A stretch of 64,000 bases of DNA from the NCBI GenBank assembly GCA_002077045.2, contig KZ111193.1:62001-126000 (forward strand), in the 5' to 3' direction. The DNA comes from Rachicladosporium sp. CCFEE 5018 (Eukaryota > Ascomycota > Dothideomycetes > Cladosporiales > Cladosporiaceae). Position numbers and translations under genes: made by a program. Of the stretch, positions 34,771 to 45,467 are shown piece by piece. How positions within the stretch are numbered: position 1 is the stretch's first letter; the number at the start of each line of letters is the position of its first letter. Below the pieces are notes generated by a model. That model did not search any database. It had not been told where the DNA came from and was given only the letters and a program-made list of their open reading frames with translations.

Positions 34771-36534
34771 TCATATCTTCACCTCACTCGGCACACTAAT
34801 CTCCAAAATCTCGACCCCCTTCTCCAACTCCCCCTTCGTCGGCATCTTCCCCCGTCTCATCAACTCCGCACTCTGCGCCATGTAAGGATCCTTCATCAAG
34901 CTCGCCACAGCCACAACCTCCTCGCCCTTCGTATAGTAAGCCACGAAACTCTGCTTGCCCTCACTCACGTCCGTCTCTCCTTGGATCACGACGTCGTCAA
35001 AGCCTTGGGGTGTGTGACCGCAGTACCTCAATTGGCCGCCCAGTGCGGACCAGAAGACGGGGATAAATGACTTAGGCGGAGCGGATGGGTTGATGATGGT
35101 ACGCGCGACACTGCGGCCAGCGTTCTGCGCAACGTCCCAGTGCTCGATTCTCACTGGCTTGCCGGCGCCAGAGGGGCCGTGGTAAGGGTAAGTGGCGATG
35201 TCGCCTATGGCGTAGACGTCCTTGACGCCTGGGAGCTGGAACTTCTCGTCGACCTTGACGGAACCGTCCTTCTCCAGTGTCACCTTTGAGTTATCCTTCA
35301 GGTAATCGGTCGATGGCCTAATGCCAACGCCCTCAATCACCAGATCCGCAGGGAGCTCGGTACCATCTTTCAACGTCACAGCACCGATCTTGGAAGAGTC
35401 CGACTTCGACGGCAGACCCTTTTCGACACCAGCAGATAGCTTAAACTTGACGCCGTTCTTCTCAAGAATCTTGCGGAAGATGGCTCCGACCTTCTTGCCC
35501 ATCACCCGCTCCATGGGCTCCTCTTCCATACCGATGATCGTAACATCGTGCTTCTTGCCTGCCAGAGCGTTGCCAGCCTCCATACCAATGAAGCTGCTAC
35601 CGATGACGACCACCTTCTTACCGCCATCGTCACCCGCAGCCTTCATGATTTCCTGCACGTGTCCGAGACCTCGTAGCTGGAACACGTTGCCCAGATCTGT
35701 GCCATTGAGACCCTCCATTGGGAGGAACTTCGGCAGGCCACCAGAAGCGAGGATCAGCTTCGTGTAGTTGAACGACTTGCCACCCTCTGTAGACACTTTC
35801 TTGGCACCGAAGTCGACTGCCGACACGGTCTCGCCAGTGATCATATCGACGTTGCCCTCCTTGTAGAACTCCTCTGACCTCCACTGAATTGCCTTCAGGT
35901 CTGTGATGAGAGCCTTGGAGAGCTTCGTGCGATCGATGGGGAGGTACGGCTCGCGTCCAATGACTGTGATCTTGCCGGTGTAGCCCCCAATCCGGAGCTC
36001 CTCAATCGCACCCTGCGCTCCACCGCCAGCCCCAACGATAACAGTATGCTCTGCCTCGTTGGCCTTGACAGAGCACTTGATCGTCCCCTTCCTCCTGCCC
36101 GCCTTGATCACGCTCTCCTCTCCCGTGATGTAGACCCCATCCTCCTTCTCCTCCACCTTGAACTTGGCCAATGGGTCCAGCGCAGGTGCATCCTCGACAT
36201 CTCCAGTGGAGATCTTGAAGCAAGCGCCGTGCCAGGGGCAAGTGATGCGGCCATCGCCGGTGACTATGCCTTTCATGAGAGGAGCGCCGTAATGCGTGCA
36301 ATTCGGGGACATGGCGTGGAGGCCATCTTGGGCTTTGACTAGGAGTACTTTGCCGCCTTCTATGCCTTCGACTTCGGCTTCTTGCTTTTGGCCGTTCTTC
36401 AAGCTGAGCTTGGTGATGTCTTTGAGCTTGTACTGGGTCGCCATGGTGCGGATTAGCGGTGTTGTTGATTGCACGGCTTGCTTGAAAGGTTGTGGACGAA
36501 GAAGCGAAGAGAGTAGACGGGACGCTGGTGGCAT
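34771..36534 (-). CDS. AIF1: Rieske-domain AIF-type NAD(P)H oxidoreductase (AIFM3-like)
   Basis: Single exon, 587 aa, ATG at 36534. The first 30 residues look like a mitochondrial presequence; a second ATG at residue 31 (MATQYKLKD) could start a cytosolic form. A Rieske [2Fe-2S] domain follows, with CTH (79-81) and CPWHGACF (99-106). The rest is a pyridine-nucleotide disulphide oxidoreductase fold: dinucleotide-binding VIVGAGGGAQG near 165, a second Rossmann motif VVVIGSSFIGMEAGNAL near 310, and VYAIGDIA near 440, which contacts FAD. Fusion of a Rieske domain to AIF is the AIFM3 arrangement and is common in filamentous fungi. It probably transfers electrons from NAD(P)H; a cell-death role is known for relatives but not shown here. 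Confidence 0.88.
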   Translation of the reverse strand: MPPASRLLSSLLRPQPFKQAVQSTTPLIRTMATQYKLKDITKLSLKNGQKQEAEVEGIEGGKVLLVKAQDGLHAMSPNCTHYGAPLMKGIVTGDGRITCPWHGACFKISTGDVEDAPALDPLAKFKVEEKEDGVYITGEESVIKAGRRKGTIKCSVKANEAEHTVIVGAGGGAQGAIEELRIGGYTGKITVIGREPYLPIDRTKLSKALITDLKAIQWRSEEFYKEGNVDMITGETVSAVDFGAKKVSTEGGKSFNYTKLILASGGLPKFLPMEGLNGTDLGNVFQLRGLGHVQEIMKAAGDDGGKKVVVIGSSFIGMEAGNALAGKKHDVTIIGMEEEPMERVMGKKVGAIFRKILEKNGVKFKLSAGVEKGLPSKSDSSKIGAVTLKDGTELPADLVIEGVGIRPSTDYLKDNSKVTLEKDGSVKVDEKFQLPGVKDVYAIGDIATYPYHGPSGAGKPVRIEHWDVAQNAGRSVARTIINPSAPPKSFIPVFWSALGGQLRYCGHTPQGFDDVVIQGETDVSEGKQSFVAYYTKGEEVVAVASLMKDPYMAQSAELMRRGKMPTKGELEKGVEILEISVPSEVKI

Positions 36535-36973
36535 GAAAGGTGGTGTAGGATGGGGTGCAGATGAGTGGGCAAGTCACGGCTTACGAACGTCGACTACGGT
36601 GCGTTTGTATGCAGCACATCATCTGCAGCTGCGCGCATTGGAGCAGAGTGTCGTCATGAAGATGGACTTCCGTGGGCCATAAGCTCAATTGCATGCACGC
36701 TGATTGGCCACGAGCGGAACGCGCTCCTCTGCCCCACCAACGCGTACTGCCTAGCCAAGAGCGTGATCGAAAGTGGCCATTGAGGTAAGGAAGCGAGGGT
36801 CAAGACTTTCATTCGTAGTCTGCGACGAATCGTCGTGATCATGACCTGACTCCGTACAAAGGAACGCCTTGATGCGTAGTGTGGGTATCATAAAGCATTT
36901 CCCTTCCTCATCCAATCCATCCCGTAGCTCGTATTCCATCAATCAATACCTTTCACGTCTCCTCCTTCCCAAC
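36535..36973. other. intergenic
   Basis: 439 bp containing the AIF-like promoter and the 3' flank of the coiled-coil gene. Nothing else recognised. Confidence 0.5.
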
Positions 36974-39430
36974 TCACTCATCCAACGCCCTCCGCAGCGC
37001 CTCCTCGTCCAGCCCCTTAACAACAGGCGCATACTGCACGCTCACCTCCGGCATGAACCCAAATATCGGCCCCGACTGATTAATCCCTGGCGGCCGCAGC
37101 TTCGGCTTCGGCTTCTTCGGCGTGGCCTCCAGGTCCTGACCTGCACTCTGAGTCGACACCTTATCGCTCGAAGCGGTGAGCACACTTCCGCTTCTAACTG
37201 GCGCCGCGGGCGCAGGCGCTCTCGCTGAGGAGATCGTAGTGGTGGCAGGCGCCGGCGTAGCGCCCCAACGGCCGAAGATCCAGCCACTTGCTTTCCGGAT
37301 AACAGTCTTATTGGGAGGGACGCGGTGGTCTGCTGCCATGCCGGAGAGGAGACTGCGGCCGGCGCCTGAGTAGGAGGAGCCTAGGGTGGCAGTGGCTTGG
37401 GCTTGCATGTTACTTAGCACGGCGCCGGAGGTCAGGCTGGGCTGTGAGATCAGCATGTGTGACGGCCTGGACTGAGGCGTGTGGATGTCCATGCCCGCTA
37501 TTGAGAGGAGAGACTCGTGAGATGCGGCACGGCGGAGGCGGCTTTTGTAGAAGGATGCGCTGGTGAGGTCCAGCGCTGGCTCGTCGGTGAATGGACTGGC
37601 TGCACTGGAGTACTCATCTGGTGAGGTCGTATCGATGTTCTGTTGTTCGTGCTCGTTCTCTTCGATGATAGCATCGTGACTGTGCAAGTCGCGATTGAGT
37701 GGCGGCACCTCCTCGATCAGTATCGAATCCAATGAGATGCGCCCCACTGACGACTGCTGTGGTTTGCGTACCGTGTTTGGTGCGGTGAAGGCACGCATTG
37801 AAGAGCCGGACGGTCGCTTGCTGTGCTGTGGAAGGAACATCGGAGAGCCAGGGTCCTCAGTGTCGGGTGTGGTAGGCCTGGAGGACTCGCGCCCATCATC
37901 GCTGAACACGCGATCAAAGAGCGAGGAGCTGCGATTGACTGTCGATTGTGGCGAACTTGGGCCTGATGAGCCGTATACGCTGTGGTAGGTCTGACATGAT
38001 TGACTTGACGACCGCTTGGCACTCGATATGGGTTGCGGCACGCTCACGGCGGTCTGCTGCAGGATGGTCGCAACCGAGGATGGTGTACCATAGGACATGG
38101 ACGATCTTGGCGTGCTTCGTCCAGACACAGGAGGCGTGAAGGTACCAGGCATGATCGCACCATAGCGCTTCTTCCTTGGACGGCGCAACGTGCCAGCCTG
38201 TTTCGGCGCAGACGATGAGGGTGCGTGATAGTGGTGGTGCACATGTAGCTCTTGGGAGGCAGCATGCGAAAGCTCGTCCTGCAGACTGACGGTCCTATTG
38301 CTGAGTGCTGGCCGATCGCTGTCATTCTCGTCCTCCAGAGGCTGATGATCAGACAGCTGGCGCCGTAGCGTCTCCACCTCGTCATTGGAGTTCTGCAACA
38401 TCTCTCGGAGCTCCACGATACCCAGCTGAAGCGTCGCGTTGTCCGATAAGATGTCTTTGACGAAGTGCGATACCACATTTGTACCTCCTGCATCAGTCGT
38501 TCGTGCTAGCGCAGCACCTCTCAGTCGCCCACCAGGGTTCGTGAGCTCCTGCTCCACCACACGACGCCGCTCCATACGTCCAACCACCTCCACATGCCTC
38601 TCTTTCTCCTCCCTCGCCTCGCGTTCTATGCGCTCGAGCTGGTCTTGCATGCTGACCAGTGAGCGTTCGGCTTCCCTCCATCGCCGTGTGGAGGACTTGC
38701 GATCAACCTCCTTCGCGTCCAGTGCGCTCTGTAGGTCTGCCTGCTCCCTCTCGAACTCTTCCAGCTGCTTTTCAAGTAGCTCAGCACGGTTCGCAAGCTG
38801 CGACAGCTTCTGCATCTCCTGTTGCGTAGACAAAAGTGTAGCCTGCAGCGCCGTCAAGGTGGAGTCAGACTCAATGACAGCATTATTCGTAGCCTCCAGT
38901 TGGTCCAGTAGTGTGCGATTCTCCTTGACGAGTCCATCATTCGTCCTTTGAAGCTCCTGCTTCTGCCCATCCAGATCCTCGATATGCTGAGCCATTGCGA
39001 CGCGCTCCTTCTCGGCATCAGCCATATAGGCCTCATGGCGTACTAACAGCGCCTGCAGTGAAAACTCCATCAGCGACATCCTGCGATCCGCCTTTGCACT
39101 CCCATGCGCGACCGCAACCGGCGAAGCAAGCCGCGACATTGCGACGTGCCCAGCGCGCAAAGCATGCGCAACCAGAACTTCACTCCCAACACATATAACA
39201 CATCATGCACGTGAAATGAGATTCATCACTAGGAAGTCACTTACCTGGCCCAGCCGCGCCGCGTTCCGCACATCACTCTCGAGGTCCTCCAAGCTCGCCT
39301 GATTCTGCCTCAGGTACGCGCACGTCGGGTTGCCGCAGCAGCAGCATGCATGAGGAATGCGATTGTCGGCGTGGTGCTGCTGGTGTTCCGTCCCGCCGTA
39401 GCTCACCAGGAATGATTGCAGGTCGTCCAT
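36974..39430 (-). CDS. conserved coiled-coil protein of unknown function, two exons
   Basis: Exon 1 is 39430-39245 and exon 2 is 39052-36974, joined across a 192-nt GTAAGT...CTGCAG intron (phase 0); 754 aa. The acceptor was chosen because it joins AARLGQ to ALLVRHEAY, as I recall in related fungal proteins. A nearer in-frame acceptor was not found, and the intron contains in-frame stops. The N-terminus has a four-cysteine run in ACCCCGNPTCAYL (about 28-40). Residues about 65-270 form a continuous coiled coil, and 290-700 are disordered and Ser/Pro-rich. The C-terminus is again conserved-looking (GPIFGFMPEVSVQYAPV). It is probably a cytoskeletal or polarity scaffold, but I cannot name it. Confidence 0.75.
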
Positions 39431-40278
39431 GTTTCGGTATGCGCCCAGCTTCGCTAAGGCGGGATGGGGAGATGAGATGGTTTCATAGCGCGGACGTCCG
39501 CTGCGCGTGGGAGATGATGATAGTGGGTGAAGTGCTATTGCATGCGAAAGTGTTGGCGCGGTGAAGAAGGTTCTAGGTGGAGGTAGGTCAAAGGGAATGC
39601 GGTTGTTGTTGAAGTGGGTAGGCAGGTTTATGCATCTAGACTAAGGTACGCGTGACACCTATCCAGCCACATCGTCAGGCACAAAACGGTGAGATAGGGT
39701 TTCCTCTTGGACTGCGTCCCGAGCCTTGTTGCAGCTGTCAATTCGCTGGGATCTACTTCGGGCTAGTCATGGTAAAGTGTGTCATCACGACGTGCCCTCA
39801 CTGCCAACATCATAGTCCACGAGATCATACCCACTTGCAGAGTGCAGGAAGCGTGCTAGGCGGTGGCTCAAGTCTGTCATGCTCGACCGACAGTCGATCA
39901 TCACCGCAATCAGAGCAGGATGAGAAATCGATCGTCATTCACCCAGCTCATTGAGAACCTTGTAAGTTGCTTCGAAAGATGGCACTGACAGTCGTCCTAT
40001 GACAAAGCATTGACTGGAACAGCGGATGTATCGCTAGTCTAATAGCCTGGCCTCATCGAAGGGCTACGGCGTTGGTCGCATCTGCCAAGACTTGGTCAGT
40101 GGTGAGGCTGTACGACTGCACTGAAACCTACTCCTCATCGCACTTCACCTCTCGGTGATCGTGCTTTGGTCAGCATCGGTACCGTGGCGCGAGCTGTGAT
40201 TGCACGTCAATTTTGCAAGAGTCACGCACATTGTCAGCACGTATCGCCTGTGGGAGTCACTGCTACAACACCGGACTC
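39431..40278. other. intergenic, divergent promoters
   Basis: 848 bp between the coiled-coil gene (minus) and the DUF7730/F-box-like gene (plus). No repeats or RNA genes recognised. Confidence 0.5.
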
Positions 40279-41370
40279 ATGGCGCTCCCCAAGATCTTCG
40301 CAAAGCGTCGAGGACGTAGCATCAGAGTCAAGCGCTCGCAACCACCGTCTGCTGAGCCACTCCCCAAGAGACGCTCACTCGTTCGCATGGCGTCTGTGTT
40401 TGGCTCCTCCGCCAAAGGCGCACCCGCTAGCACGGCGACTATGACCGAGGCGTCCGCGAGCCAAGCACCCACGCCAGCGCCGCTTACCGTCAGCGTAACC
40501 CCACAACCCGCTCTTCTTAATACGACACACACAGACGCCGCACCTCCGCAAACGGCACCAACCAGTCCGCAACCTGTAGTCGCTCCTGCTACAGGCACTA
40601 CCTCCGATAGGATCGCGCGAGCCAATTCAGCGTGGGCTAGGAATGCACGACTCAACGGACCTCCCGCGCGAACGCCGGTGGCCAGGCTCGACCCAACCAC
40701 CCTCAGCGCCGTCAGAGAAACGCTCGACGGCAACTACCGCTTAGCAAGGGCGGTCTCACTGGCGCCAGCGCTCAGCAATGTAAGCGACCTGACTGTCGCC
40801 ACCCGCAGACCTGCACCTCAAGACCTATCAACCCCGGCGCTTCATCAAGCCCAGTCCCTCTTCTGCACCCACCTACCCGCCGAAATACGCGTCCTGATCT
40901 TCGCCAGTCTCTTAGACGTCAAGCTCGACTGCTGGGGTGCGCTTTCCGTTCCTTTGTCCTCCGCACGCGTGGCACCAGAACCCTACATCCTCAGCTGTCG
41001 TCAGATCTACTACGAGACAATGGACCTCTATCGCAAAGCGTACTGGGCGCGCAACACATTCATCTTAGACAAGACGTACTTCGCGCCTTGGGCTGTATCT
41101 GTTCGCCCAGCGGATCTCGGCAAGATCCAACGATTCTCGGTGCAGGTTCCCGGGCGGAGGATCTTGATTGAGATCGAGGAGGGCGAGTGGGTGGCGAGGG
41201 AAACGGACGCGAGCTTGGGCAATGTAGGTCAGATGTATTTGGCTAGTGTGAGGAGTGCATTGCGGGTGGTGAATGAGAGGAGGGAGAGGGTGATCGAGCG
41301 AGGTGCGAGGGTTCGGGGGATGACGTTGGAGGATCTGACTACGATCATGGGGATTGCTTGGCTGAGGTGA
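40279..41370 (+). CDS. F-box/DUF7730-like fungal protein
   Basis: 363 aa from the ATG at 40279; the open frame upstream begins at a non-ATG codon. The first 40 residues are strongly basic (KIFAKRRGRSIRVKR), followed by a Pro/Ala/Thr-rich linker to about 125. The recognisable part begins near residue 203 with LPAEIRVLIFASLLD and continues to SCRQIYYETMDLYRKAYWARNTF. This is the pattern of a large fungal family with an F-box-like helix start (DUF7730 type). Such proteins may be substrate adaptors, but for most members no function is known. No signal peptide or membrane span. Confidence 0.7.
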   Translation: MALPKIFAKRRGRSIRVKRSQPPSAEPLPKRRSLVRMASVFGSSAKGAPASTATMTEASASQAPTPAPLTVSVTPQPALLNTTHTDAAPPQTAPTSPQPVVAPATGTTSDRIARANSAWARNARLNGPPARTPVARLDPTTLSAVRETLDGNYRLARAVSLAPALSNVSDLTVATRRPAPQDLSTPALHQAQSLFCTHLPAEIRVLIFASLLDVKLDCWGALSVPLSSARVAPEPYILSCRQIYYETMDLYRKAYWARNTFILDKTYFAPWAVSVRPADLGKIQRFSVQVPGRRILIEIEEGEWVARETDASLGNVGQMYLASVRSALRVVNERRERVIERGARVRGMTLEDLTTIMGIAWLR

Positions 41371-42099
41371 GTATCGAAGGTGTCGGTGGCGACGAGGTGA
41401 GAAGTGATGACTGTAATGCTGGGCTGTGATTACAGCGTGAGATGCCCGGGTCAAATGGGCGGCGTTCTGGGATGGGAGCTGCACAAATGATACCCAGGTT
41501 GCGCTTGGGATTAACGGTGGTCGGTTGCTGGGTCAAGAAAGGGGATACGTTGGCTGTACGTATTAGAGCGAAGTCTCGCTCAGTTGCACACTATTGCACG
41601 TACGTAGCACAGACAAATGCGCGCTGACGATCAGCTTCTTTCAATTCATCCTATGCGGTGTTGCGTCTAGCGTCGCCTGTCATATAACGAGTAGTCACTC
41701 GGCCGAAAAGGCGCACGCAAGCACATTGGTGACGACAAGCCCAACGATAAAGGCATGCCATACGCGTTCCTTCGTCTCTCCGTGAGCTCTCAAATTGTTG
41801 AAGCAAGTGAGCAGAACGAAGTGAGCTCGGACGGCACGCAGCGAGATAGCTGCGTGCAGCTCCAACGTCACGGCCACGTACTGGACCTCGCTTGACCTTT
41901 ATCTACATCAGGCAACACCCGCGATAACGACGACGCGAGTTCGTCGACGTCTATGAAGTCGCGGCTTTCATGTGTGAGGTCTTCGGAAGTGAATAAGTAG
42001 ATCGTGATTCCATGAGAGCTGTTTCCTCAATCCTAAGCCACACTAAGCGAGCATACGCACCACTGACTATCAACCAATATCACCTTTTAGTCACCTATC
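41371..42099. other. intergenic
   Basis: 729 bp upstream of the cysteine-rich gene. Its last 60 bases are A/C/T-rich leader sequence leading to ATG. No other feature seen. Confidence 0.5.
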
Positions 42100-42569
42100 A
42101 TGCCTGCCGATCAGGACGGGAACAAGGACTGTTCGAATATGACTGGATGCAAGGACTGCAGCAATAGTAGCAACTGTGAGTACCCATGCCCTGCGCCAGG
42201 CCTGAAGGTCCCAGATCACTGATCGTCCCTCCAGGCACCAACAGCAGCCGTCTGGACCATTGCTCGAACATGGTGGCCTGCGAGGATTCGGACCATTCTA
42301 CGAATTGTATGTTGGGTCCTCCCTCACATGACTCCATGAGTTGCACGGGCTGATCTTCCCAACAGGCCGTGACAGCGATCACCTGAGTCACTGTTCTAAT
42401 ATGAAAAGGTAAGCGCCTGCAGAGACAGCTTGTCCCGCGTGAGGCAACCGCTGATGCCCGGAACAGTTGCAGCTCCTGCATTTCATGCACAAATTGCACA
42501 AATTGCAGCGGATTGAGCAATGCGAGCAATCAGCACAATGTGCACAAGGATCCGAAGTCGGGATTGTAG
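42100..42569 (+). CDS. small cysteine-rich protein of three repeats, four exons
   Basis: Exons are 42100-42175, 42235-42306, 42366-42408 and 42467-42569; introns are 59, 59 and 58 nt, with donors GTGAGT, GTATGT and GTAAGC and acceptors ending CCAG, ACAG and ACAG. All phases agree, giving 97 aa ending at TAG. The protein has 13 cysteines and no signal peptide. It reads as three related units, each opening with a CSNM motif: DCSNMTGC...SSNC, HCSNMVAC...STNC and HCSNMKSC...CTNC. In units 1 and 2 the intron splits the closing Cys codon as T|GC. The last unit is denser (CSSCISCTNCTNC). Charged Asp/His/Lys residues lie between. The composition suggests an intracellular metal-binding protein, but it matches no metallothionein class I know; function unknown. 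No single open frame covers it. Confidence 0.8.
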
Positions 42570-45467
42570 GTTGGGTGCCGGTCCGAGAGGGCGGAGTGGG
42601 GCGTACGCGGTCTTCGAGGGGATTGTCGGAAGTGGTGGAGATGTTGGTCGGTTAGCGGACAATAATGCACGGTATGCAGTTGAAGACTAGGGTTGGAGCT
42701 GGGAAGGTAATGAGATGAAAGTCGGGATGAATGCAATCGTTTCATTACTCATACTTCACCCATATGTCTCCCGGCGTTGATCCGCCCATCGACAATCATT
42801 TGATAACCTGATCGTTGGGAGTCACGACAAGGCCCCATTGTGTCGAATGTTGGCTCCACCCTGGCGTCGATGCTTGCCATCCAGAATCTCGAACCGAACT
42901 GGTGGTATCACGACGTCGTTCGTCGCCCATGGTCTAGTATCGCCATGAGGCGGCTTGTGAACCTTTTACAAAAATCCAAAGGTCAACCAATGTCTCGCTC
43001 AGGTCTCTTGAACGATCGCGTTTGCCGTCATTCTTCAGATCGGCTCGGGTTGTGTGGCGACTTCGGAGAGTCGGCTTGCGCAGATCGGTGCCACGGAATC
43101 ACGCCTGCACATTGCACATAAGTTGGCTCCTCTTTGCTTCCCACTTCATGAATCAAGATGGTAATTTCCGTGCTGGGCCATGAGTCTTGAAGTGTCTTGC
43201 ACTCCACCTATCACCATCCGTCTTCACTCTTGGCGGTAGCTGATCCTCTGTCCGGCGGCTCGCGATCTCGGTAGAGCAACAGGCGAGCGCATATATGTGG
43301 GTTTCCAGAGCCTAGATCTCGATCCCAGGCCTGCTTAAGGTCCTCATGTCAAGGAATCATGCGGAAAAGACTCCATAGCATTGGCATAAGCTCATCGGGC
43401 AAGTCCGCTCCCGCCCTTGGCGGCTCCACGTCTTGACCGCACCCTTTGATGAAGCCAAAGACAACAAATGAAACCGTGTATCGATTGCATATATCACGCC
43501 AGGCTGGTTTCCGCCTCGACCCTGTTGGTCCGTCTCGCGTAGGTTTCTCGGCGTCCCTATGCGAACCTAATGTCGACGCGGGCCCGGCCCCGTCCTGACT
43601 CGGGCGCAGTACACGGCTATCACCGCGACACCGATGACAGCACTCTTCGACATGCAGTATCTGTGTGAATATATGCTCTTGTACGGACCGCTTCTGGATT
43701 TTGAGTCGCACGTGTGGCGCGTATGGCGCTACCAGACCGCCAGATTCAGTCTATGACGTGTACACCCAGCCGGATTCATCGCCCAACGGCATCGACTATG
43801 ACCAACGGTATGGAGTCGGGCAGGTTGACTGGTCTCTCGATCATCAGACAGGTGGAACACCAGCGTATGACTAACGTGGAGAGCTCGCTTGACGGCTTGT
43901 GCTGATTGCATCACTCGACCATGCAATTGGTCTATCCATTGGTAATGTCTGCATGGCGTGATAACATCCGACGACGTCCAACCTGTACGTGACTACGGTA
44001 TGGTGTACTGTAGCATCCAGCGTCAACATGTCGTTTCTTGCGCTACAGACAATGGAGCATGGAGTATAGCGAAGCTGTGGGCTCGAAAGTCTTTGCTGGT
44101 CACCGGGTCCCAATCCTGTCAACTCTACTAGCTGGACAAATCATTGTCGAAAGCGTCGTGCAGTGGCCGAGGAGAATATTGAAGCTCCTTTCAGCAGAAA
44201 AGCAGCGCTAGTCACAGCATTGGTTGTAGCGTCTCTGCCTGCAGCGGACGCAGGGGTGCTGTCGGCCCGCAGTCGCCTGGACCCCTTTGACAGCTGGACT
44301 GATGGTACGCTGGCGAACTTCCACGCGTATGGCACCACATCGAAAGCTCTAGCGAGGAGCGACTTAGTCCTAAATATGTGCTTCTCGGGCTGTGTGATTC
44401 GACAGCTACATCGCGTAGGCTGACCGTACCGAGCATGTGCGAGCCCTGTAATGCGTTCGTGTTCCAAAGCCCGACACACTGGGCCATCCTCCCATTGATA
44501 AGATCTACTCACCGGTCAATCTTCAGCAGCATAATCGGTTACACATACCAGATACGACTTGTCGAACCTCGGCTACCACCATGTTGCGGCTTGTGGACGA
44601 GGGAGTCGCACGTGGCCAGCGGCCACACACCCTGAGATGCAATGTTGCGGGAGTGGTGATGGTTTCGCTTGACCGCAGGACCAAGCTGCCGAACAAGGGA
44701 CCTGGTCACAAAGGGCTTTCAGAGGACGGATAGCTGCAGGCGAGATGTAAGCTCTGCATTCGCGTCTCTAAACAGTGTCCGCAGTTGCATATAGCTGCCT
44801 TCCATCTCACGCGCCTCAATAAAATCAGTTGCACGCCTCGGTGACTTGGCTGCGGCGTATTAAGGGCTGCTGCGCACAGCGGCAGACCTGCCTCTCGAGT
44901 ACAGTCTACCTTCCCAAGATGGCAGCGCGGGACGGTATGCTGATCCCAGATGCTCGCATATGGCACTGCGAGGGTTGCATTCTCCTTGGTTAGCATGGAG
45001 ATGAACCATAGCGCTGAGCATGACGCCCCGCTAGCGAACGGATCGCGCACCGCCATCGATTCGGGACATAGCAAGTGAAGAGCTGAAGGAGTTGCGGGAT
45101 GGGCATCTCCTCTGAGAAGCGCGAGGTGGACCTGAACACTCATCATGAGTGTACCGCAGATTGGCCTGCACACTGTGCCTTTCACTGCGATCTGTTACTC
45201 GAACCATCCATCACTGTGCCTTTTGGGCTCTTGCTCAACCTCACTTCGACGTAGAGAGTACTACTTCACTGACCAGGTTATTGGCGACCAAGCACGAGCT
45301 ATTGCAATCACGAGTGCAAGATTCATTCACGAGCGTCGCTGCTTCCTTCGTCAAGCACGCCTTGAGTCGATTCTGGTAGCTTCCATCCTACCACTCATGT
45401 TCAACAAGTTATACAATACATTCGTACACACTACCGGCCCTGGCCCGCCTGTATTACCACATCCAAC
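42570..45467. other. 2.9-kb region without a recognisable gene
   Basis: ORFs of up to about 160 aa on both strands lack family resemblance and mostly begin at non-ATG codons. I could not splice any into a plausible protein. The segment 45.2-45.47 kb should hold the aminomutase promoter. No tRNA or transposon ends seen. Confidence 0.45.

Noticed and set aside
42098..42529. 143-aa minus-strand open frame opposite the cysteine-rich gene
   Set aside because: The plus-strand four-exon model has coherent splice sites and repeats; the minus frame is a shadow.
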